Positions 16,988 through 27,083 of a stretch of DNA of 64,000 nucleotides are shown here, in pieces; position 1 is the stretch's first letter, and every line of letters starts with the position of its first letter. A program made the translations under genes and the position numbers. A model generated the notes under the pieces. The model did no database searches, was not told where the DNA came from, and saw only the letters and a list, made by a program, of their open reading frames with translations. The DNA lies in the NCBI RefSeq assembly GCF_022869825.1, contig NZ_CP094971.1:1489501-1553500 (forward strand), given 5' to 3'. The stretch is from Clostridium sp. BJN0001 (GTDB lineage Bacteria > Bacillota > Clostridia > Clostridiales > Clostridiaceae).

Positions 16988-18166
16988 TTATTTTTCTCCT
17001 TTCTTAAATTCATCCCATAAAGGTGACATATTTCTTAATCTCTCTATAATTGGAGGAAGTTCTTTTAAAAGATAATCTACATCTTCTTCAGTAGAACCAT
17101 ATCCAAGTGTAAGTCTTAATGAACCATGTGCAATTTCATGAGGAAGTCCTATTGCAAGAAGAACATGAGATGGATCTAATGAACCTGATGTACATGCACT
17201 TCCACTTGATGCACATATTCCTTTAAAATCTAAAGAAAGAAGTATTGATTCACCTTCAATAAATCTAAAACATATATTTGTATTTCCAGGAAGACGTTTA
17301 TCGCCCCTTGGACCATTTAATCTTGAATATGGTATCTTTAATAAATTATCAATTAATTTATCTCTAAGTTTTGTCATCTTTTCCATATGAGGTTTAAGAT
17401 TCTCTGTAACAATCTCAATAGCTTTTCCAATTCCAACTATAGAAGCTATATTTTCTGTTCCAGCTCTTCTGCCTCTTTCTTGTCCGCCTCCATGAATTAG
17501 ATTGTCAATCTTTATACCTTTTTTTATATAAAGGACACCTATTCCCTTTGGTCCATAAATTTTATGACCAGCAAGAGAAAGCATATCTATATTCATTTCT
17601 TTTACATCTACTGGAATATTTCCTACTGCTTGAACCGCATCTGTATGAAAAATCACATTCTTTTCTCTACATATTTCGCCAATTTCTTTTATTGGCTCTA
17701 TAGTTCCAATTTCATTATTTGCAAACATTACAGATACAAGTATTGTCTTATCTGTAATCGCATTTTTTAATTCATCAATATTTATAAATCCTTCTTCATC
17801 AACATCTAAATATGTAATATCAAATCCAAGCTTCTCAAGATACTGACAAGTATGAAGAATTGCATGATGCTCGATCTTAGTTGTTATTATATGATTTCCT
17901 TCATTTCTATGAGCTGATGCTATACCTTTTAGAGCCCAGTTATCCGACTCAGATCCTCCACCTGTAAAATATACTTCCTCAGGAAGACAATTAATAGCCT
18001 TAGCTACTCTTTCTCTTGCTATATCTATAGCTCTTTTAGTCTCTCTAGAAATTCCATAAAAAGATGATGGATTTCCAAATTTTTCAGTAAAATATGGAAG
18101 CATCTCTTGTAGAACTTCAGGCTTTACATAAGTTGTTGCTGAATAATCCATATAAACAGTTTTCAT
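16988..18166 (-). CDS. nifS: Cysteine desulfurase NifS/IscS
   Basis: This PLP enzyme moves sulfur from cysteine to NifU and MnmA. The 392-residue protein has the PLP lysine K202 in LAGHKIYGPKG and the persulfide cysteine C325 in SGSACTSGSLDPSHV, whose loop form indicates a group I (NifS/IscS) enzyme. The N-terminus VYMDYSATT is typical. ATG at 18166 has GGGAG upstream, and eight more upstream codons overlap iscR. It is part of the iscR operon. Confidence 0.96.
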   Translation of the reverse strand: MKTVYMDYSATTYVKPEVLQEMLPYFTEKFGNPSSFYGISRETKRAIDIARERVAKAINCLPEEVYFTGGGSESDNWALKGIASAHRNEGNHIITTKIEHHAILHTCQYLEKLGFDITYLDVDEEGFINIDELKNAITDKTILVSVMFANNEIGTIEPIKEIGEICREKNVIFHTDAVQAVGNIPVDVKEMNIDMLSLAGHKIYGPKGIGVLYIKKGIKIDNLIHGGGQERGRRAGTENIASIVGIGKAIEIVTENLKPHMEKMTKLRDKLIDNLLKIPYSRLNGPRGDKRLPGNTNICFRFIEGESILLSLDFKGICASSGSACTSGSLDPSHVLLAIGLPHEIAHGSLRLTLGYGSTEEDVDYLLKELPPIIERLRNMSPLWDEFKKGEK

Positions 18167-18167
18167 A

Positions 18168-18623
18168 TTATTTATCACTCCCGTCTGCAATTTTTATTTT
18201 AGAATTTTTCTCTGATGCTTTTTTATAATCATCAATAATATCTTTAAGAGTAATAGAATTTAGAACATCATCAATGCTCTTTTTCACTTTCTCCCATACT
18301 TTTTTAGTCGCACATGTATCAACATTATCACATGATAGACCATCTATACAATCTGCTATTTCAATTGGTCCTTCAAGTACTGTTATAATATCTCCAACAG
18401 TAATTTCATTTGGCTTTCTACATAATATATATCCACCTTGTGCTCCTCTTATACTTCTTATTAGATTCGCTCTCCTTAAAGGACTAAAAAGTTGTTCTAG
18501 ATAATATTCTGAAAGATTTTCTCTCTCGGATATCGTTTTTATAGAAACTGGGGTTGTTCCATAATTAGATGCTAAATCTACCATGGCTCTTACTCCATAT
18601 CTTCCTTTAGTTGAAAGTTTCAT
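18168..18623 (-). CDS. iscR: Rrf2-family Fe-S regulator IscR
   Basis: The 151-residue protein has the Rrf2 winged helix (MKLSTKGRYGVRAM; recognition helix about 38-52) and three cysteines C92, C98 and C104 in the IscR spacing C-x5-C-x5-C, so it probably binds a [2Fe-2S] cluster. Holo-IscR represses the isc operon when clusters are plentiful. It is the first gene of iscR-nifS-nifU-mnmA, with a consensus promoter whose -35 lies inside a palindrome that is a good autoregulatory site. Confidence 0.93.
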   Translation of the reverse strand: MKLSTKGRYGVRAMVDLASNYGTTPVSIKTISERENLSEYYLEQLFSPLRRANLIRSIRGAQGGYILCRKPNEITVGDIITVLEGPIEIADCIDGLSCDNVDTCATKKVWEKVKKSIDDVLNSITLKDIIDDYKKASEKNSKIKIADGSDK

Positions 18624-18660
18624 TTCAAATCACCCCTACATTTATCTTCTTTTCATATAT

Positions 18661-18694
18661 ATCATATCAAAATACTATGAATTTGTCAAAGTAT
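18661..18694 (-). promoter_or_regulatory. iscR promoter with overlapping 23-bp palindrome
   Basis: On the minus strand TTGACA (18684-18689), a 17-base spacer, and TATGAT (18661-18666) make a near-consensus sigma-A promoter. Over the -35 lies the inverted repeat ATACTTTGA-5-TCATAGTAT (18672-18694), matching in 8 of 9 positions. Its size and its ATAC/GTAT ends resemble IscR-type Rrf2 operators. Binding there would block polymerase. Confidence 0.75.
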
Positions 18695-18730
18695 CTTTTT
18701 TAATTATATTTTAAAGAAAATTAAATCTTT

Positions 18731-19975
18731 TTAAGACTTAATTTTCTCCCAGTATTTTTTAAGACTTTGCTCATATTTATTCTGTTTTTCAATATAATAT
18801 TTTTTGTTTTTAAGTTCTTTTGGCATATATTCCTGTTTTACATAATCGTAATTATAGTCATGAGGATATTTATATCCTGTAACTCCTAATTTTTCAGCAC
18901 CAGAATAATGTGAATCCTTTAAATATACTGGCATATCACTACATTTAGTATTATCTAGATCAGAAAGTGCACTTTCTATTGCAAGATATGCACTATTTGA
19001 TTTAGGAAGTGTTGCAAGATATATAACCATTTCAGATAAAACTATTCTACATTCAGGGAAACCTATTTTTAAGCAGAGTTCAATTCCAGAATTTATTACA
19101 GATAATGCATTTGGACATGAAAGCCCTATATCTTCTGCAGCTATTACTCCAATTCTTCTAACGATTGCATTTAAATTTCCACTCCTAACAAGCTTTGCAA
19201 GATAGTGAATAGATGCATCAGGATCACTTCCCCGTATGCTTTTTTGAAGAGCACTTAAAAGATTATAAAATTCATCGCCACTATTATCTGCTCTCATACT
19301 TGACTGACCTAAACTTTCAACATATTTTTTATCTATTTTAATTATTTCTTTAACTTGAGAGTTTACTGAAAGTTCTAAAATATTATATGCTTTTCTATAA
19401 TCGCCTTGAGAGATATCTGCTATATATTTAAAAGCATCATCATCACATTCAACTTTTATTCCTTTATCTATAAGCTTTTTTACTGCTTTTTGAAGTCCAT
19501 CTATAATATCTTCAGTCTCTAAAGGTTCAAATTTAAATATATTACATCTACTTATAATAGCTTTATGTAAAACAAAAAAAGGATTTTCAGTAGTGCTTGC
19601 AATTAACGTAATTCGTCCATCCTCTATAAATTCAAGAAGCGACTGTTGCTGCTTTTTATTAAAATCCTGTATTTCATCAATATATAAAACAATACCATTA
19701 TAATTTAATAAATTTAATGAATCGTTTGTTATTTCTTTTATATCACTTAAATTTGCTATTGTTGCATTTATTTTATAAAATTTCTTGTCAACATATTTTG
19801 CCATTATATTAGCAAGTGTTGTTTTCCCCGTTCCAGGAGGTCCATAAAATATGCAATTACATATATTTTTATTCTTTATAAGATTATAAAGAGGCTTTCC
19901 TTCACCTATAATGCTTTTTTGTCCTGCAAAATCTTCAAGTAAGGAAGGTCTCATCAAATCTGCTAACGGCCTCAT
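18731..19975 (-). CDS. rarA: Replication-associated recombination protein RarA (MgsA family ATPase)
   Basis: This AAA+ ATPase acts at stalled replication forks. The 414-residue protein has Walker A GPPGTGKTT (about 42-50), Walker B LYIDEIQDF (about 98-106), sensor 1 ASTTENPFF, the lid with RAYNILELS, and the C-terminal tetramer domain with AAEDIGLSCPNAL. Length is usual. ATG at 19975 has AAGGAG upstream. The gene is upstream of iscR in the same direction, as in other clostridia, but iscR has its own promoter. Confidence 0.94.
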   Translation of the reverse strand: MRPLADLMRPSLLEDFAGQKSIIGEGKPLYNLIKNKNICNCIFYGPPGTGKTTLANIMAKYVDKKFYKINATIANLSDIKEITNDSLNLLNYNGIVLYIDEIQDFNKKQQQSLLEFIEDGRITLIASTTENPFFVLHKAIISRCNIFKFEPLETEDIIDGLQKAVKKLIDKGIKVECDDDAFKYIADISQGDYRKAYNILELSVNSQVKEIIKIDKKYVESLGQSSMRADNSGDEFYNLLSALQKSIRGSDPDASIHYLAKLVRSGNLNAIVRRIGVIAAEDIGLSCPNALSVINSGIELCLKIGFPECRIVLSEMVIYLATLPKSNSAYLAIESALSDLDNTKCSDMPVYLKDSHYSGAEKLGVTGYKYPHDYNYDYVKQEYMPKELKNKKYYIEKQNKYEQSLKKYWEKIKS

Positions 19976-19997
19976 AAACACACTCCTTAAAATTTAC

Positions 19998-20058
19998 TAG
20001 CCTAATTAAACACAAAATAATTAGCATTTAAATAGGCTAAACTTTATCTTCTATTATA
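19998..20058 (-). promoter_or_regulatory. rarA promoter region and 5' leader hairpin
   Basis: TATAAT on the minus strand (20053-20058) would start RNA near 20046; the -35 is unclear. The first part of that RNA folds into a 13-bp stem with one mismatch (19998-20010 with 20027-20039, TAGCCTA/TAGGCTA core). It ends about 10 bases before the rarA Shine-Dalgarno sequence. No T run follows it, so it looks like a 5' stability or control element, not a terminator. Confidence 0.45.
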
Positions 20059-20102
20059 CATTAAAGAATAAAATATTGCATTTTAAAATCTTATTAATGT
20101 TA

Positions 20103-20147
20103 AAAATGGCTTAATACTAAATTCGATTTAGTATTAAGCCATTTTTA
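20103..20147 (-). terminator. Terminator of the fatty-acid operon
   Basis: A perfect 21-bp inverted repeat (20103-20123 with 20127-20147) has a TCG loop. It begins directly after the accA stop. The distal arm ends in five T on the minus strand. Confidence 0.92.
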
Positions 20148-20963
20148 TTATATAAGATTACCAATCTTTCGATACTTATTATATCTTTCAGCAACTAGTG
20201 AATTTTTTTCTTTATTTATTATTTCGTTTAAAGACTCACTTAATGCTTCTTTTAAATATTCACACTGTTTTTCAGGATTCTTATGTGCTCCTCCTCTAGG
20301 TTCTTTAACTACTTTATCTATAATATCATAATCATAAAGATCTTTAGCAGTTACCTTCATTACAGAAGCAGCTTCTTTAGCTTTTGATGCATCTTTCCAT
20401 AAGATAGAAGCAAATCCTTCAGGAGATAAAATTGAGAATACTGAATTTTCCATCATTAAAAGTCTATCTGATACTGCAAGTGCAAGTGCTCCTCCACTTC
20501 CACCTTCTCCAGTAATTACAGAAATTATAGGAGTTTTAAGTCTTGCTAAAGTAAATAAGTTTCTTGCAATAGCTTCTCCCTGACCTCTTTCTTCAGCTTC
20601 AACTCCACAAAAAGCTCCAGGAGTATCAATTAAACATATTATAGGTCTTTTAAATTTTTCAGCCTGTTTCATAAGCCTTAAAGCTTTTCTATAACCTTCA
20701 GGGTTTGGCATACCAAAATTTCTTTCAATATTTTCATTAGTATTTGATCCTTTAGTTATTGAAATTACAGTAACAGGTCTGCCTAAAAAGAATCCTATTC
20801 CACCAATAATAGATTTATCATCTCCAAAATTTCTATCACCATGAAGTTCAATAAAATCAGTAAAAATATTATCTATATAATATTTTCCAGTAGGTCTATC
20901 TTTATACCTCGCTATCTGAACTTTATCCCAAGCAGAAGACGATAAAATAAAATCTTTATTCAT
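20148..20963 (-). CDS. accA: Acetyl-CoA carboxylase carboxyltransferase subunit alpha
   Basis: With AccD it moves the carboxyl group from biotin to acetyl-CoA, forming malonyl-CoA. The 271-residue protein has the crotonase-like fold. [11 protein letters not shown] (about 39-49), [19 protein letters not shown] (about 110-128) and [15 protein letters not shown] (about 152-166) form the oxyanion and active-site region. It is shorter than the E. coli form (about 320), as usual in Firmicutes. It overlaps accD by 8 bases and is the last gene of the operon. Confidence 0.96.
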   Translation of the reverse strand: MNKDFILSSSAWDKVQIARYKDRPTGKYYIDNIFTDFIELHGDRNFGDDKSIIGGIGFFLGRPVTVISITKGSNTNENIERNFGMPNPEGYRKALRLMKQAEKFKRPIICLIDTPGAFCGVEAEERGQGEAIARNLFTLARLKTPIISVITGEGGSGGALALAVSDRLLMMENSVFSILSPEGFASILWKDASKAKEAASVMKVTAKDLYDYDIIDKVVKEPRGGAHKNPEKQCEYLKEALSESLNEIINKEKNSLVAERYNKYRKIGNLI

Positions 20964-21834
20964 CAGAATTCACCTCATGTATCTTTAATATTTTATATAT
21001 ACATTTTCTAAGCTCAGATCTCTTTACAATTGCATCTACAAAACCTTTCTCAAGTAAAAATTCTGCCTTTTGAAAAGTATCAGGAAGTTTCTCATTAATT
21101 GTATTTTCAATTACTCTTCTTCCTGCAAATCCTACAAGAGCATTAGGTTCACTTATAATAATATCTCCAAGCATAGCAAAACTTGCAGTAACTCCTCCAG
21201 TTGTAGGATCAGTTAAAACTGTAATATATAAAAGTCCAGCTTCATCATGTTTTGAAAGAGCAGCACTCACCTTTGCCATCTGCATAAGAGAGAACATTCC
21301 TTCCTGCATTCTAGCACCACCTGATGTTGTAAAAATTATAAGTGGAAGTCGTTTTTCTGTTGCATATTCAGTTAATCTAGTTATTTTTTCGCCAACAACA
21401 GTTCCCATACTTCCCATCATGAAGAAACTATCCATTATAGCACATGCAACTTCTATTCCATTTACTTTTCCAACTCCAGTAACTGCTCCTTCGTTACTTT
21501 CTGTTCTTAAGCTACTCTTTTTTATCTTTTCTTCATATCCCTTAAAATCTAAAGGATTATTAGTCTTTAAGTCAGACCACATCTCTTTAAATGAATCTGT
21601 ATCAAAAAATATTCTTATTCTTTCTTTAGCTTTAAGTCTAAAATGATGACCACACTTTGGACATACTTTTTTATTTTTCTCTAAATCTTCATAATATATA
21701 AGTTCATGACATTTATCACATCTAACCCACATTCCATTTGGAATATTAGGTTTTTCTTCATCTGAAATGCTTCTTCTCTGAGGCTGCTGTTTTACTGTAG
21801 CATAATGTTTTTTTGTAAATAAATCTTTAAGCAT
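20956..21834 (-). CDS. accD: Acetyl-CoA carboxylase carboxyltransferase subunit beta
   Basis: This is the partner of AccA. The 292-residue protein has the N-terminal four-cysteine zinc ribbon (CDKC at about 39-42 and CPKC at about 58-61) and the crotonase fold with [20 protein letters not shown] and [16 protein letters not shown]. The zinc ribbon is known to contact RNA or DNA in E. coli and may couple translation to carboxylase level. It overlaps accC by 8 bases and accA by 8 bases. Confidence 0.96.
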   Translation of the reverse strand: MLKDLFTKKHYATVKQQPQRRSISDEEKPNIPNGMWVRCDKCHELIYYEDLEKNKKVCPKCGHHFRLKAKERIRIFFDTDSFKEMWSDLKTNNPLDFKGYEEKIKKSSLRTESNEGAVTGVGKVNGIEVACAIMDSFFMMGSMGTVVGEKITRLTEYATEKRLPLIIFTTSGGARMQEGMFSLMQMAKVSAALSKHDEAGLLYITVLTDPTTGGVTASFAMLGDIIISEPNALVGFAGRRVIENTINEKLPDTFQKAEFLLEKGFVDAIVKRSELRKCIYKILKIHEVNSDE

Positions 21835-23179
21835 CAGTCTTCACCATCTTTTCTTTAAGCGTAGATGTATTATAATCTCCTCTTATAAATTCGTCTGAAG
21901 ATAATATCTCAAGTTCAAAATCTATATTTGTTTTTACTCCACCTATTGCAAATTCAGAAAGTGCTCTATCCATTTTTACAATTGCTTCTTTTCTGCTTTT
22001 TCCATATGCAATTATTTTTGCCATCATTGAATCATAACAGTATGGAATCTTATATCCACTAAATGCAGCAGAATCAACTCTTATTCCCATTCCTCCAGGA
22101 AGGCAGAACTCTTTAATTACACCAGGGCATGGTCTAAAATCATGTTTTGGATCTTCTGCATTAATTCTACACTCAATAGCATGACCTAGTATTTTTAAAT
22201 CTTTTTGAGAAAATGATAATTTCTCTCCAGATGCAATTTTAAGCTGTTCTTTTACAAGGTCAACACCAGTAATCATTTCTGTTATAGGATGTTCAACCTG
22301 TATTCTTGTATTCATTTCCATAAAATAAAAATTATTATCTCTATCAAATAAAAATTCTATTGTTCCGGCATTTTTATAGTTAACAGCCTTTGCAGCTCTA
22401 ACAGCTATATTTCCCATTTTTTCTCTAAGTTCTGGTGTTAATACATTAGATGGTGCTTCTTCTAAAACTTTCTGATTCTTTCTTTGCATAGAACATTCTC
22501 TTTCGAATAAATGTACTACATTCCCATGTTCATCAGCAAGAATTTGAAATTCAATATGCTTTGGATGGTCTACAAATTTTTCAAGATATAATGTATCATC
22601 ATCAAAACATACTTTAGCTTCTCTTTTTGCAGTTTTATATCCTAAAAGGAATTCTTCATCATTATTAACGACTCTGATTCCTTTTCCACCACCACCTGCA
22701 GAAGCTTTTATCATAATAGGATATCCTATTTCTTTAGCAATGCTTAGTGCCTGCAATTCATTTTCTATCTTTCCTTCATATCCAGGAACTACAGGAACTC
22801 CAGCCTTTTTCATTACTTCTCTTGCCTTAGCTTTGTTTCCCATAAGATCCATTGCCTGATAATCAGGGCCTATAAATTTTATATTGCACTCTTTACACAT
22901 CTTAGCAAATTTTGAGTTTTCAGATAAAAATCCGAATCCTGGGTGTATAGCATCCGCACCAGTTAAAACACATGCACTTAATATAGCTGCTATATTTAAA
23001 TAGCTGTCTTTAGGTGCTGCTGGTCCTATACATACAGCTTCATCTGCAAGCTGAGTATGAAGTGCTTCTTTATCTATATCAGAATAAACAGCAACAGTTG
23101 AAATGCCCATTTCTCTACATGCTCTTATTATTCTTACTGCTATTTCTCCTCTGTTCGCTATTAAAACTTTTTTAAACAT
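21827..23179 (-). CDS. accC: Biotin carboxylase subunit of acetyl-CoA carboxylase
   Basis: It carboxylates the biotin on AccB with ATP and bicarbonate. The 450-residue protein has the N-terminal [20 protein letters not shown], the ATP-grasp glycine loop [12 protein letters not shown] (about 159-170), and the catalytic [18 protein letters not shown] with its conserved Glu, Asn and Arg. The C-terminal domain begins near [12 protein letters not shown]. Length is exact for the free subunit. Confidence 0.97.
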   Translation of the reverse strand: MFKKVLIANRGEIAVRIIRACREMGISTVAVYSDIDKEALHTQLADEAVCIGPAAPKDSYLNIAAILSACVLTGADAIHPGFGFLSENSKFAKMCKECNIKFIGPDYQAMDLMGNKAKAREVMKKAGVPVVPGYEGKIENELQALSIAKEIGYPIMIKASAGGGGKGIRVVNNDEEFLLGYKTAKREAKVCFDDDTLYLEKFVDHPKHIEFQILADEHGNVVHLFERECSMQRKNQKVLEEAPSNVLTPELREKMGNIAVRAAKAVNYKNAGTIEFLFDRDNNFYFMEMNTRIQVEHPITEMITGVDLVKEQLKIASGEKLSFSQKDLKILGHAIECRINAEDPKHDFRPCPGVIKEFCLPGGMGIRVDSAAFSGYKIPYCYDSMMAKIIAYGKSRKEAIVKMDRALSEFAIGGVKTNIDFELEILSSDEFIRGDYNTSTLKEKMVKTDA

Positions 23180-23187
23180 TTAATCAC

Positions 23188-23610
23188 CTACTCTATAGCA
23201 AATAGTATTTCCGCTTCACATGCAAGATTCCCATCAACACTTGCTTTTCCTTTTCCTATTCCAATGTGTCCTTTAAGTCTTACAATTTCGCATTCTAAAT
23301 CGAGTCTATCTCCAGGAATTACTTGTCTTTTAAATCTCACTTTATTTGTTCCTGCAAGTATTGGTAATTTCCCTTTAAATTCGTCCATTCTAAGAATTGC
23401 AACAGCTCCAGTCTGTGCTAAAGCTTCTATCATAAGAACTCCTGGCATTACAGGTTTTTGTGGGAAATGTCCCTGAAAAAATTCTTCATTAGCTGTAAGA
23501 TTTTTATATCCTTTTACTGACTTTCCTTCTACTATTTCAGTTACTCTATCTACTAATAAAAGTGGATATCTATGAGGTAAAATTTCTCTTATCTGTTCAA
23601 TATCAAGCAT
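23188..23610 (-). CDS. fabZ: (3R)-hydroxyacyl-ACP dehydratase FabZ
   Basis: It dehydrates beta-hydroxyacyl-ACP in each elongation round. The 140-residue hot-dog-fold protein has the catalytic [20 protein letters not shown] stretch (about 48-67) with its histidine, and the LPHRYP start motif. It overlaps accB by one base and precedes accC by 8. No FabA/FabM/FabN-type isomerase is in the window, so the source of unsaturated fatty acids is not shown. Confidence 0.96.
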   Translation of the reverse strand: MLDIEQIREILPHRYPLLLVDRVTEIVEGKSVKGYKNLTANEEFFQGHFPQKPVMPGVLMIEALAQTGAVAILRMDEFKGKLPILAGTNKVRFKRQVIPGDRLDLECEIVRLKGHIGIGKGKASVDGNLACEAEILFAIE

Positions 23611-24110
23611 TATTTATCCTCCTCTACTTCAAAAATTGGCTGTCCATATTCAACCATATCGCCATCTTTAATAAGGCATTTTTTTATTATTCCATCGTAT
23701 TCAGATTCTATTTCATTCATAAGTTTCATAGCCTCTATAATACAAATTACTTTTCCTTTTGAAACTTTATCTCCCTCTTTTACAAATGAATCACTTTCTG
23801 GTGATGCTTTTGAATAAAATGTTCCAACCATTGGAGATTTAATCTTTGTGTACGAATTTTCTTCAGAAGATTTTTTTTCTTCAGGTTTAACATCTTCTTC
23901 ATCTGTATTATCAGAAGATTTTTCTATACTCTTACTTAATTTTTCTGAAGTCTCTTCACATTTTCTATCAGATGAAACTTTATTATTTTCAGTACCTCTT
24001 GTAAGAGATTTATCTATTTTTATATAATCTTCGCCATTTTTTAATTCTAAAAATGCAAGCTTAGACGAATCTATAATATTAATAAGTTCTTTAACTTTTT
24101 CAAAATCCAT
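23610..24110 (-). CDS. accB: Biotin carboxyl carrier protein of acetyl-CoA carboxylase
   Basis: The 166-residue protein has the C-terminal biotinyl domain with the modified lysine K129 in [12 protein letters not shown] and the thumb region [14 protein letters not shown] (about 96-109). An N-terminal helical segment contacts AccC. The linker (about 38-88) is unusually rich in Ser, Glu and Lys instead of the Pro/Ala linker of many species. It must be biotinylated by a BirA-type ligase, not encoded here. Confidence 0.95.
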   Translation of the reverse strand: MDFEKVKELINIIDSSKLAFLELKNGEDYIKIDKSLTRGTENNKVSSDRKCEETSEKLSKSIEKSSDNTDEEDVKPEEKKSSEENSYTKIKSPMVGTFYSKASPESDSFVKEGDKVSKGKVICIIEAMKLMNEIESEYDGIIKKCLIKDGDMVEYGQPIFEVEEDK

Positions 24111-24133
24111 TTTTTTGCCTCCCTAAGACATAA

Positions 24134-25369
24134 CTATTTCCATTTCTTTAAAAGAATTGCTGCATTATGTCCTCCAAATCCTATTGAGTTACTTAATGCA
24201 TAATTAACTGTAGCTTTTCTTCCTTCATTAGGTACATAGTCAAGATCAAGTTCTTCATCTTTAACTTCATAACCTATTGTTGGAGGTACAAAATCATCCA
24301 TAGTAGCTTTAACTGCTATAATAGCTTCAATAGCACCAGCTCCACCTAAAAGATGACCTGTCATAGATTTAGTTGAAGATATAGGAATTTTATATGCAGA
24401 ATCTTTAAAAGTCTCTTTTATCGCTTTTGTTTCGCATAAATCATTTAAGTGTGTTGAAGTTCCATGCGCATTTATATAAGAAACTTCAGAAGGGTCTATT
24501 GAAGCTTCTTTTATAGCATCTTCCATAGCTTTAGCTGCACCTAATCCTTCAGGATCTGGAGCTGTAATATGGTGTGCATCACATGTTGCAGAATAACCTA
24601 CAATTTCAGCTAAGATATTAGCTCCTCTTTTTTGAGCATGTTCAAGTGATTCAAGTATAAGAGCACCTGCTCCTTCACCTATTACAAATCCACTTCTTTC
24701 CTTATCAAAAGGTATAGAAGCTCTTTTTGGATCATTATTTGTACATAATGCTTTAAGACCAGAGAATCCACCAACTCCCATATGGCATACTGGAGCTTCA
24801 GCTCCTCCTGCAAGCATTATATCTGCATATCCATGTTTAATCATTCTATATGACTGACCTATATTATCATTTCCTGTAGCACATGCTGTTACTACTGAAG
24901 AACAAGGTCCTTTAAGTCCATGTCTTATTGCTATGTTTCCTGCTCCTAAATTAATAATTGACATTGGTACGAAAAATGGAGATACTCTCTTAGATTTTCC
25001 AACAGCAATTTTTGCACATTCTTTTTCTATTGAATGTATTCCACCAATTCCAGAACCAAACATTACGCCAAATCTATATAAGTCTTCCTTTTCAAGATCA
25101 ATTTTTGAATCTTTAATTGCTTCATCTGATACATATAAAGCAAACTGTGCAAATCTATCTAATCTTTTAACTTCTTTTCTTCCAAAATAACCTTCAGAAT
25201 CAAAGCCTTTTACTTCTCCTGCAATTTTAACATCACAGAGATCTTTATCCATAAGTGTAATAAAATCTATGCCTGATTTACCTAATTTAGCATTATCCCA
25301 AAAAGCCTCTACATCATTTCCTATTGGTGTAATTGCTCCCATTCCTGTAATAACAACTCTTCTTTCCAT
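24134..25369 (-). CDS. fabF: Beta-ketoacyl-ACP synthase II FabF
   Basis: It elongates acyl-ACP with malonyl-ACP. The 411-residue protein has the nucleophile cysteine in TACATGNDNIG (about 163), the two histidines in NAHGTSTHLND (about 303) and SMTGHLLGGAGA (about 339), and the C-terminal NSIGFGGHNA. ATG at 25369 is favoured because GGAG is about ten bases upstream; an ATG two codons earlier is too close. No FabB is present in the window. Confidence 0.95.
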   Translation of the reverse strand: MERRVVITGMGAITPIGNDVEAFWDNAKLGKSGIDFITLMDKDLCDVKIAGEVKGFDSEGYFGRKEVKRLDRFAQFALYVSDEAIKDSKIDLEKEDLYRFGVMFGSGIGGIHSIEKECAKIAVGKSKRVSPFFVPMSIINLGAGNIAIRHGLKGPCSSVVTACATGNDNIGQSYRMIKHGYADIMLAGGAEAPVCHMGVGGFSGLKALCTNNDPKRASIPFDKERSGFVIGEGAGALILESLEHAQKRGANILAEIVGYSATCDAHHITAPDPEGLGAAKAMEDAIKEASIDPSEVSYINAHGTSTHLNDLCETKAIKETFKDSAYKIPISSTKSMTGHLLGGAGAIEAIIAVKATMDDFVPPTIGYEVKDEELDLDYVPNEGRKATVNYALSNSIGFGGHNAAILLKKWK

Positions 25370-25387
25370 AAACATTTTTCTCCTTTA

Positions 25388-26128
25388 TTACATAACCATT
25401 CCGCCATCAACATGAATAACCTGACCTGTAACATATGAAGCTTCATCAGATGCTAAAAATGAAACAACTTCTGCAACGTCTTCAGGTTTTCCAAGTCTTT
25501 TAAGCGGAATATTATTTACTGCTTCTTGTTTTAATTTTTCTCCTAATTTATCTGTCATATCAGTCTCTATAAATCCTGGTGCTACTGCATTTACATTTAT
25601 TCCTCTTGATCCAATTTCTTTTGCAAGAGATTTTGTCATACCAATTACACCAGCTTTAGATGCTGCATAATTTACCTGTCCTGCATTTCCTGATATTCCA
25701 ACAACAGATGAAAGATTTATTATTTTACCATGTTTTTGTCTCATCATAACAGGAGTTATACTTTTAAGACAGTTAAATACTCCTTTTAAATTAACTCTAA
25801 TTACATTATCAAAATCTTCCTCTTTCATTCTCATTATAAGACCATCTTTTGTAATTCCAGCGTTGTTTACCATAATGTCGATTTTTCCAAATTTTTCTTT
25901 AGCTTCTTTTACAAGTTTTTCAGCTTCTTCAATATTAGAAATATCAGCTTTTACAAGCATAGCTTCTACGCCAAATTTTTTAACTTCTTTCGCTACATTT
26001 TCAGCTTCACTTTCACTACTTCTATAATTTATTACTATAGAAGCGCCAAGTGATGCAAGCTTTATTGCTATAGCTTTTCCAATTCCTCTTGATGCACCTG
26101 TCACAATAGCACATTTTCCTTCTAACAT
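25388..26128 (-). CDS. fabG: 3-oxoacyl-ACP reductase FabG
   Basis: This NADPH-dependent short-chain dehydrogenase reduces the beta-keto group. The 246-residue protein has the TGASRGIGKA cofactor loop (about 10-19), NNAG (about 86), the catalytic Ser in NLSSVVG, and Y-x3-K in YAASKAG (about 151-157). The C-terminus QVIHVDGGMVM is typical. ATG at 26128 has GGGGG upstream; twelve earlier in-frame codons overlap the end of fabD. Confidence 0.96.
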   Translation of the reverse strand: MLEGKCAIVTGASRGIGKAIAIKLASLGASIVINYRSSESEAENVAKEVKKFGVEAMLVKADISNIEEAEKLVKEAKEKFGKIDIMVNNAGITKDGLIMRMKEEDFDNVIRVNLKGVFNCLKSITPVMMRQKHGKIINLSSVVGISGNAGQVNYAASKAGVIGMTKSLAKEIGSRGINVNAVAPGFIETDMTDKLGEKLKQEAVNNIPLKRLGKPEDVAEVVSFLASDEASYVTGQVIHVDGGMVM

Positions 26129-26144
26129 AAAAACATTTCCCCCT

Positions 26145-27083
26145 TTAACCTTTAGCATTAACAACTACATTATTTAATGAATCCATATCTTCAGTATTTA
26201 ATAGTTTCTTTGTTCTGTCAAGTTTTCTTACAAAACCTCTAAGTGTCCTTCCAGGTCCTACTTCGACAAAAGTATCAACACCTCTATCTATCATATCTCT
26301 TAAACATTTTTCAAAATATACTGAACTTCTTATATGACGTTTTAATATATCTTTTACATCATCATTATTTTCATACTTAGAACCTTTTGTATTTGAGTAT
26401 ATAATTTTATTAAAAGGCTTTATATCTATATCTTTTAAAGTTTCAAAAAATTCTTCGCTTGCAGGAATTAAAAGTGATGAATGGAAAGGTCCACTTACTT
26501 TAAGAGGAATACCTTTTCCTCCCATTTCTGTAGCAAGTTTAACTGCTTCATCTATAGCTTTATTATCTCCTGATATTACTACCTGATTAGGGCAGTTATA
26601 ATTTGCTCCTTCACAAACTCCAAACTTTGATGCTTTTTCAAGTAATTCATTTACTTTTCCATCACTAAGTCTTAAAATAGCAGCCATCTTTCCAAGACCT
26701 TTAGGAAGTGCACTTCCCATAATTCTGCCTCTCTCTTTAACTACTTTAAGTCCTTCTTCAAAAGTTAATGCTCCTCCATAAATAAGTGCTGCATATTCTC
26801 CAAGACTTAATCCTGCTGCATAATCTGCGCTTATACCATTTACTTCAAGTGCTTTAAGACACATAAGTGAAGCAACTAAAATTGCAGGCTGAGCATTTTC
26901 TGTAAGTGTAAGATCGCTAATAGGTCCTTCAAACATTAATTTTTTAAGCGGCATATTTAATATATCTTCTGCAGAGTCTAATATATCTTTACATTCTTTT
27001 ATGTTTTCATAAAGATCTTTAGCCATTCCTACTTTTTGCTCTCCCTGACCTGCAAATAAAAAAGCTGTTTTACTACTTTTCAT
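26145..27083 (-). CDS. fabD: Malonyl-CoA:ACP transacylase FabD
   Basis: It loads malonate on acyl carrier protein. The 312-residue protein has the nucleophile serine in [10 protein letters not shown] (about 90), the FAGQGEQ N-terminal motif (about 10-16), a conserved arginine near KERGRIMG, and histidine in GPFHSSLL (about 200). ATG at 27083 has GGGGGAT upstream and overlaps fabK by 11 bases. No acpP lies next to it. Confidence 0.95.
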   Translation of the reverse strand: MKSSKTAFLFAGQGEQKVGMAKDLYENIKECKDILDSAEDILNMPLKKLMFEGPISDLTLTENAQPAILVASLMCLKALEVNGISADYAAGLSLGEYAALIYGGALTFEEGLKVVKERGRIMGSALPKGLGKMAAILRLSDGKVNELLEKASKFGVCEGANYNCPNQVVISGDNKAIDEAVKLATEMGGKGIPLKVSGPFHSSLLIPASEEFFETLKDIDIKPFNKIIYSNTKGSKYENNDDVKDILKRHIRSSVYFEKCLRDMIDRGVDTFVEVGPGRTLRGFVRKLDRTKKLLNTEDMDSLNNVVVNAKG

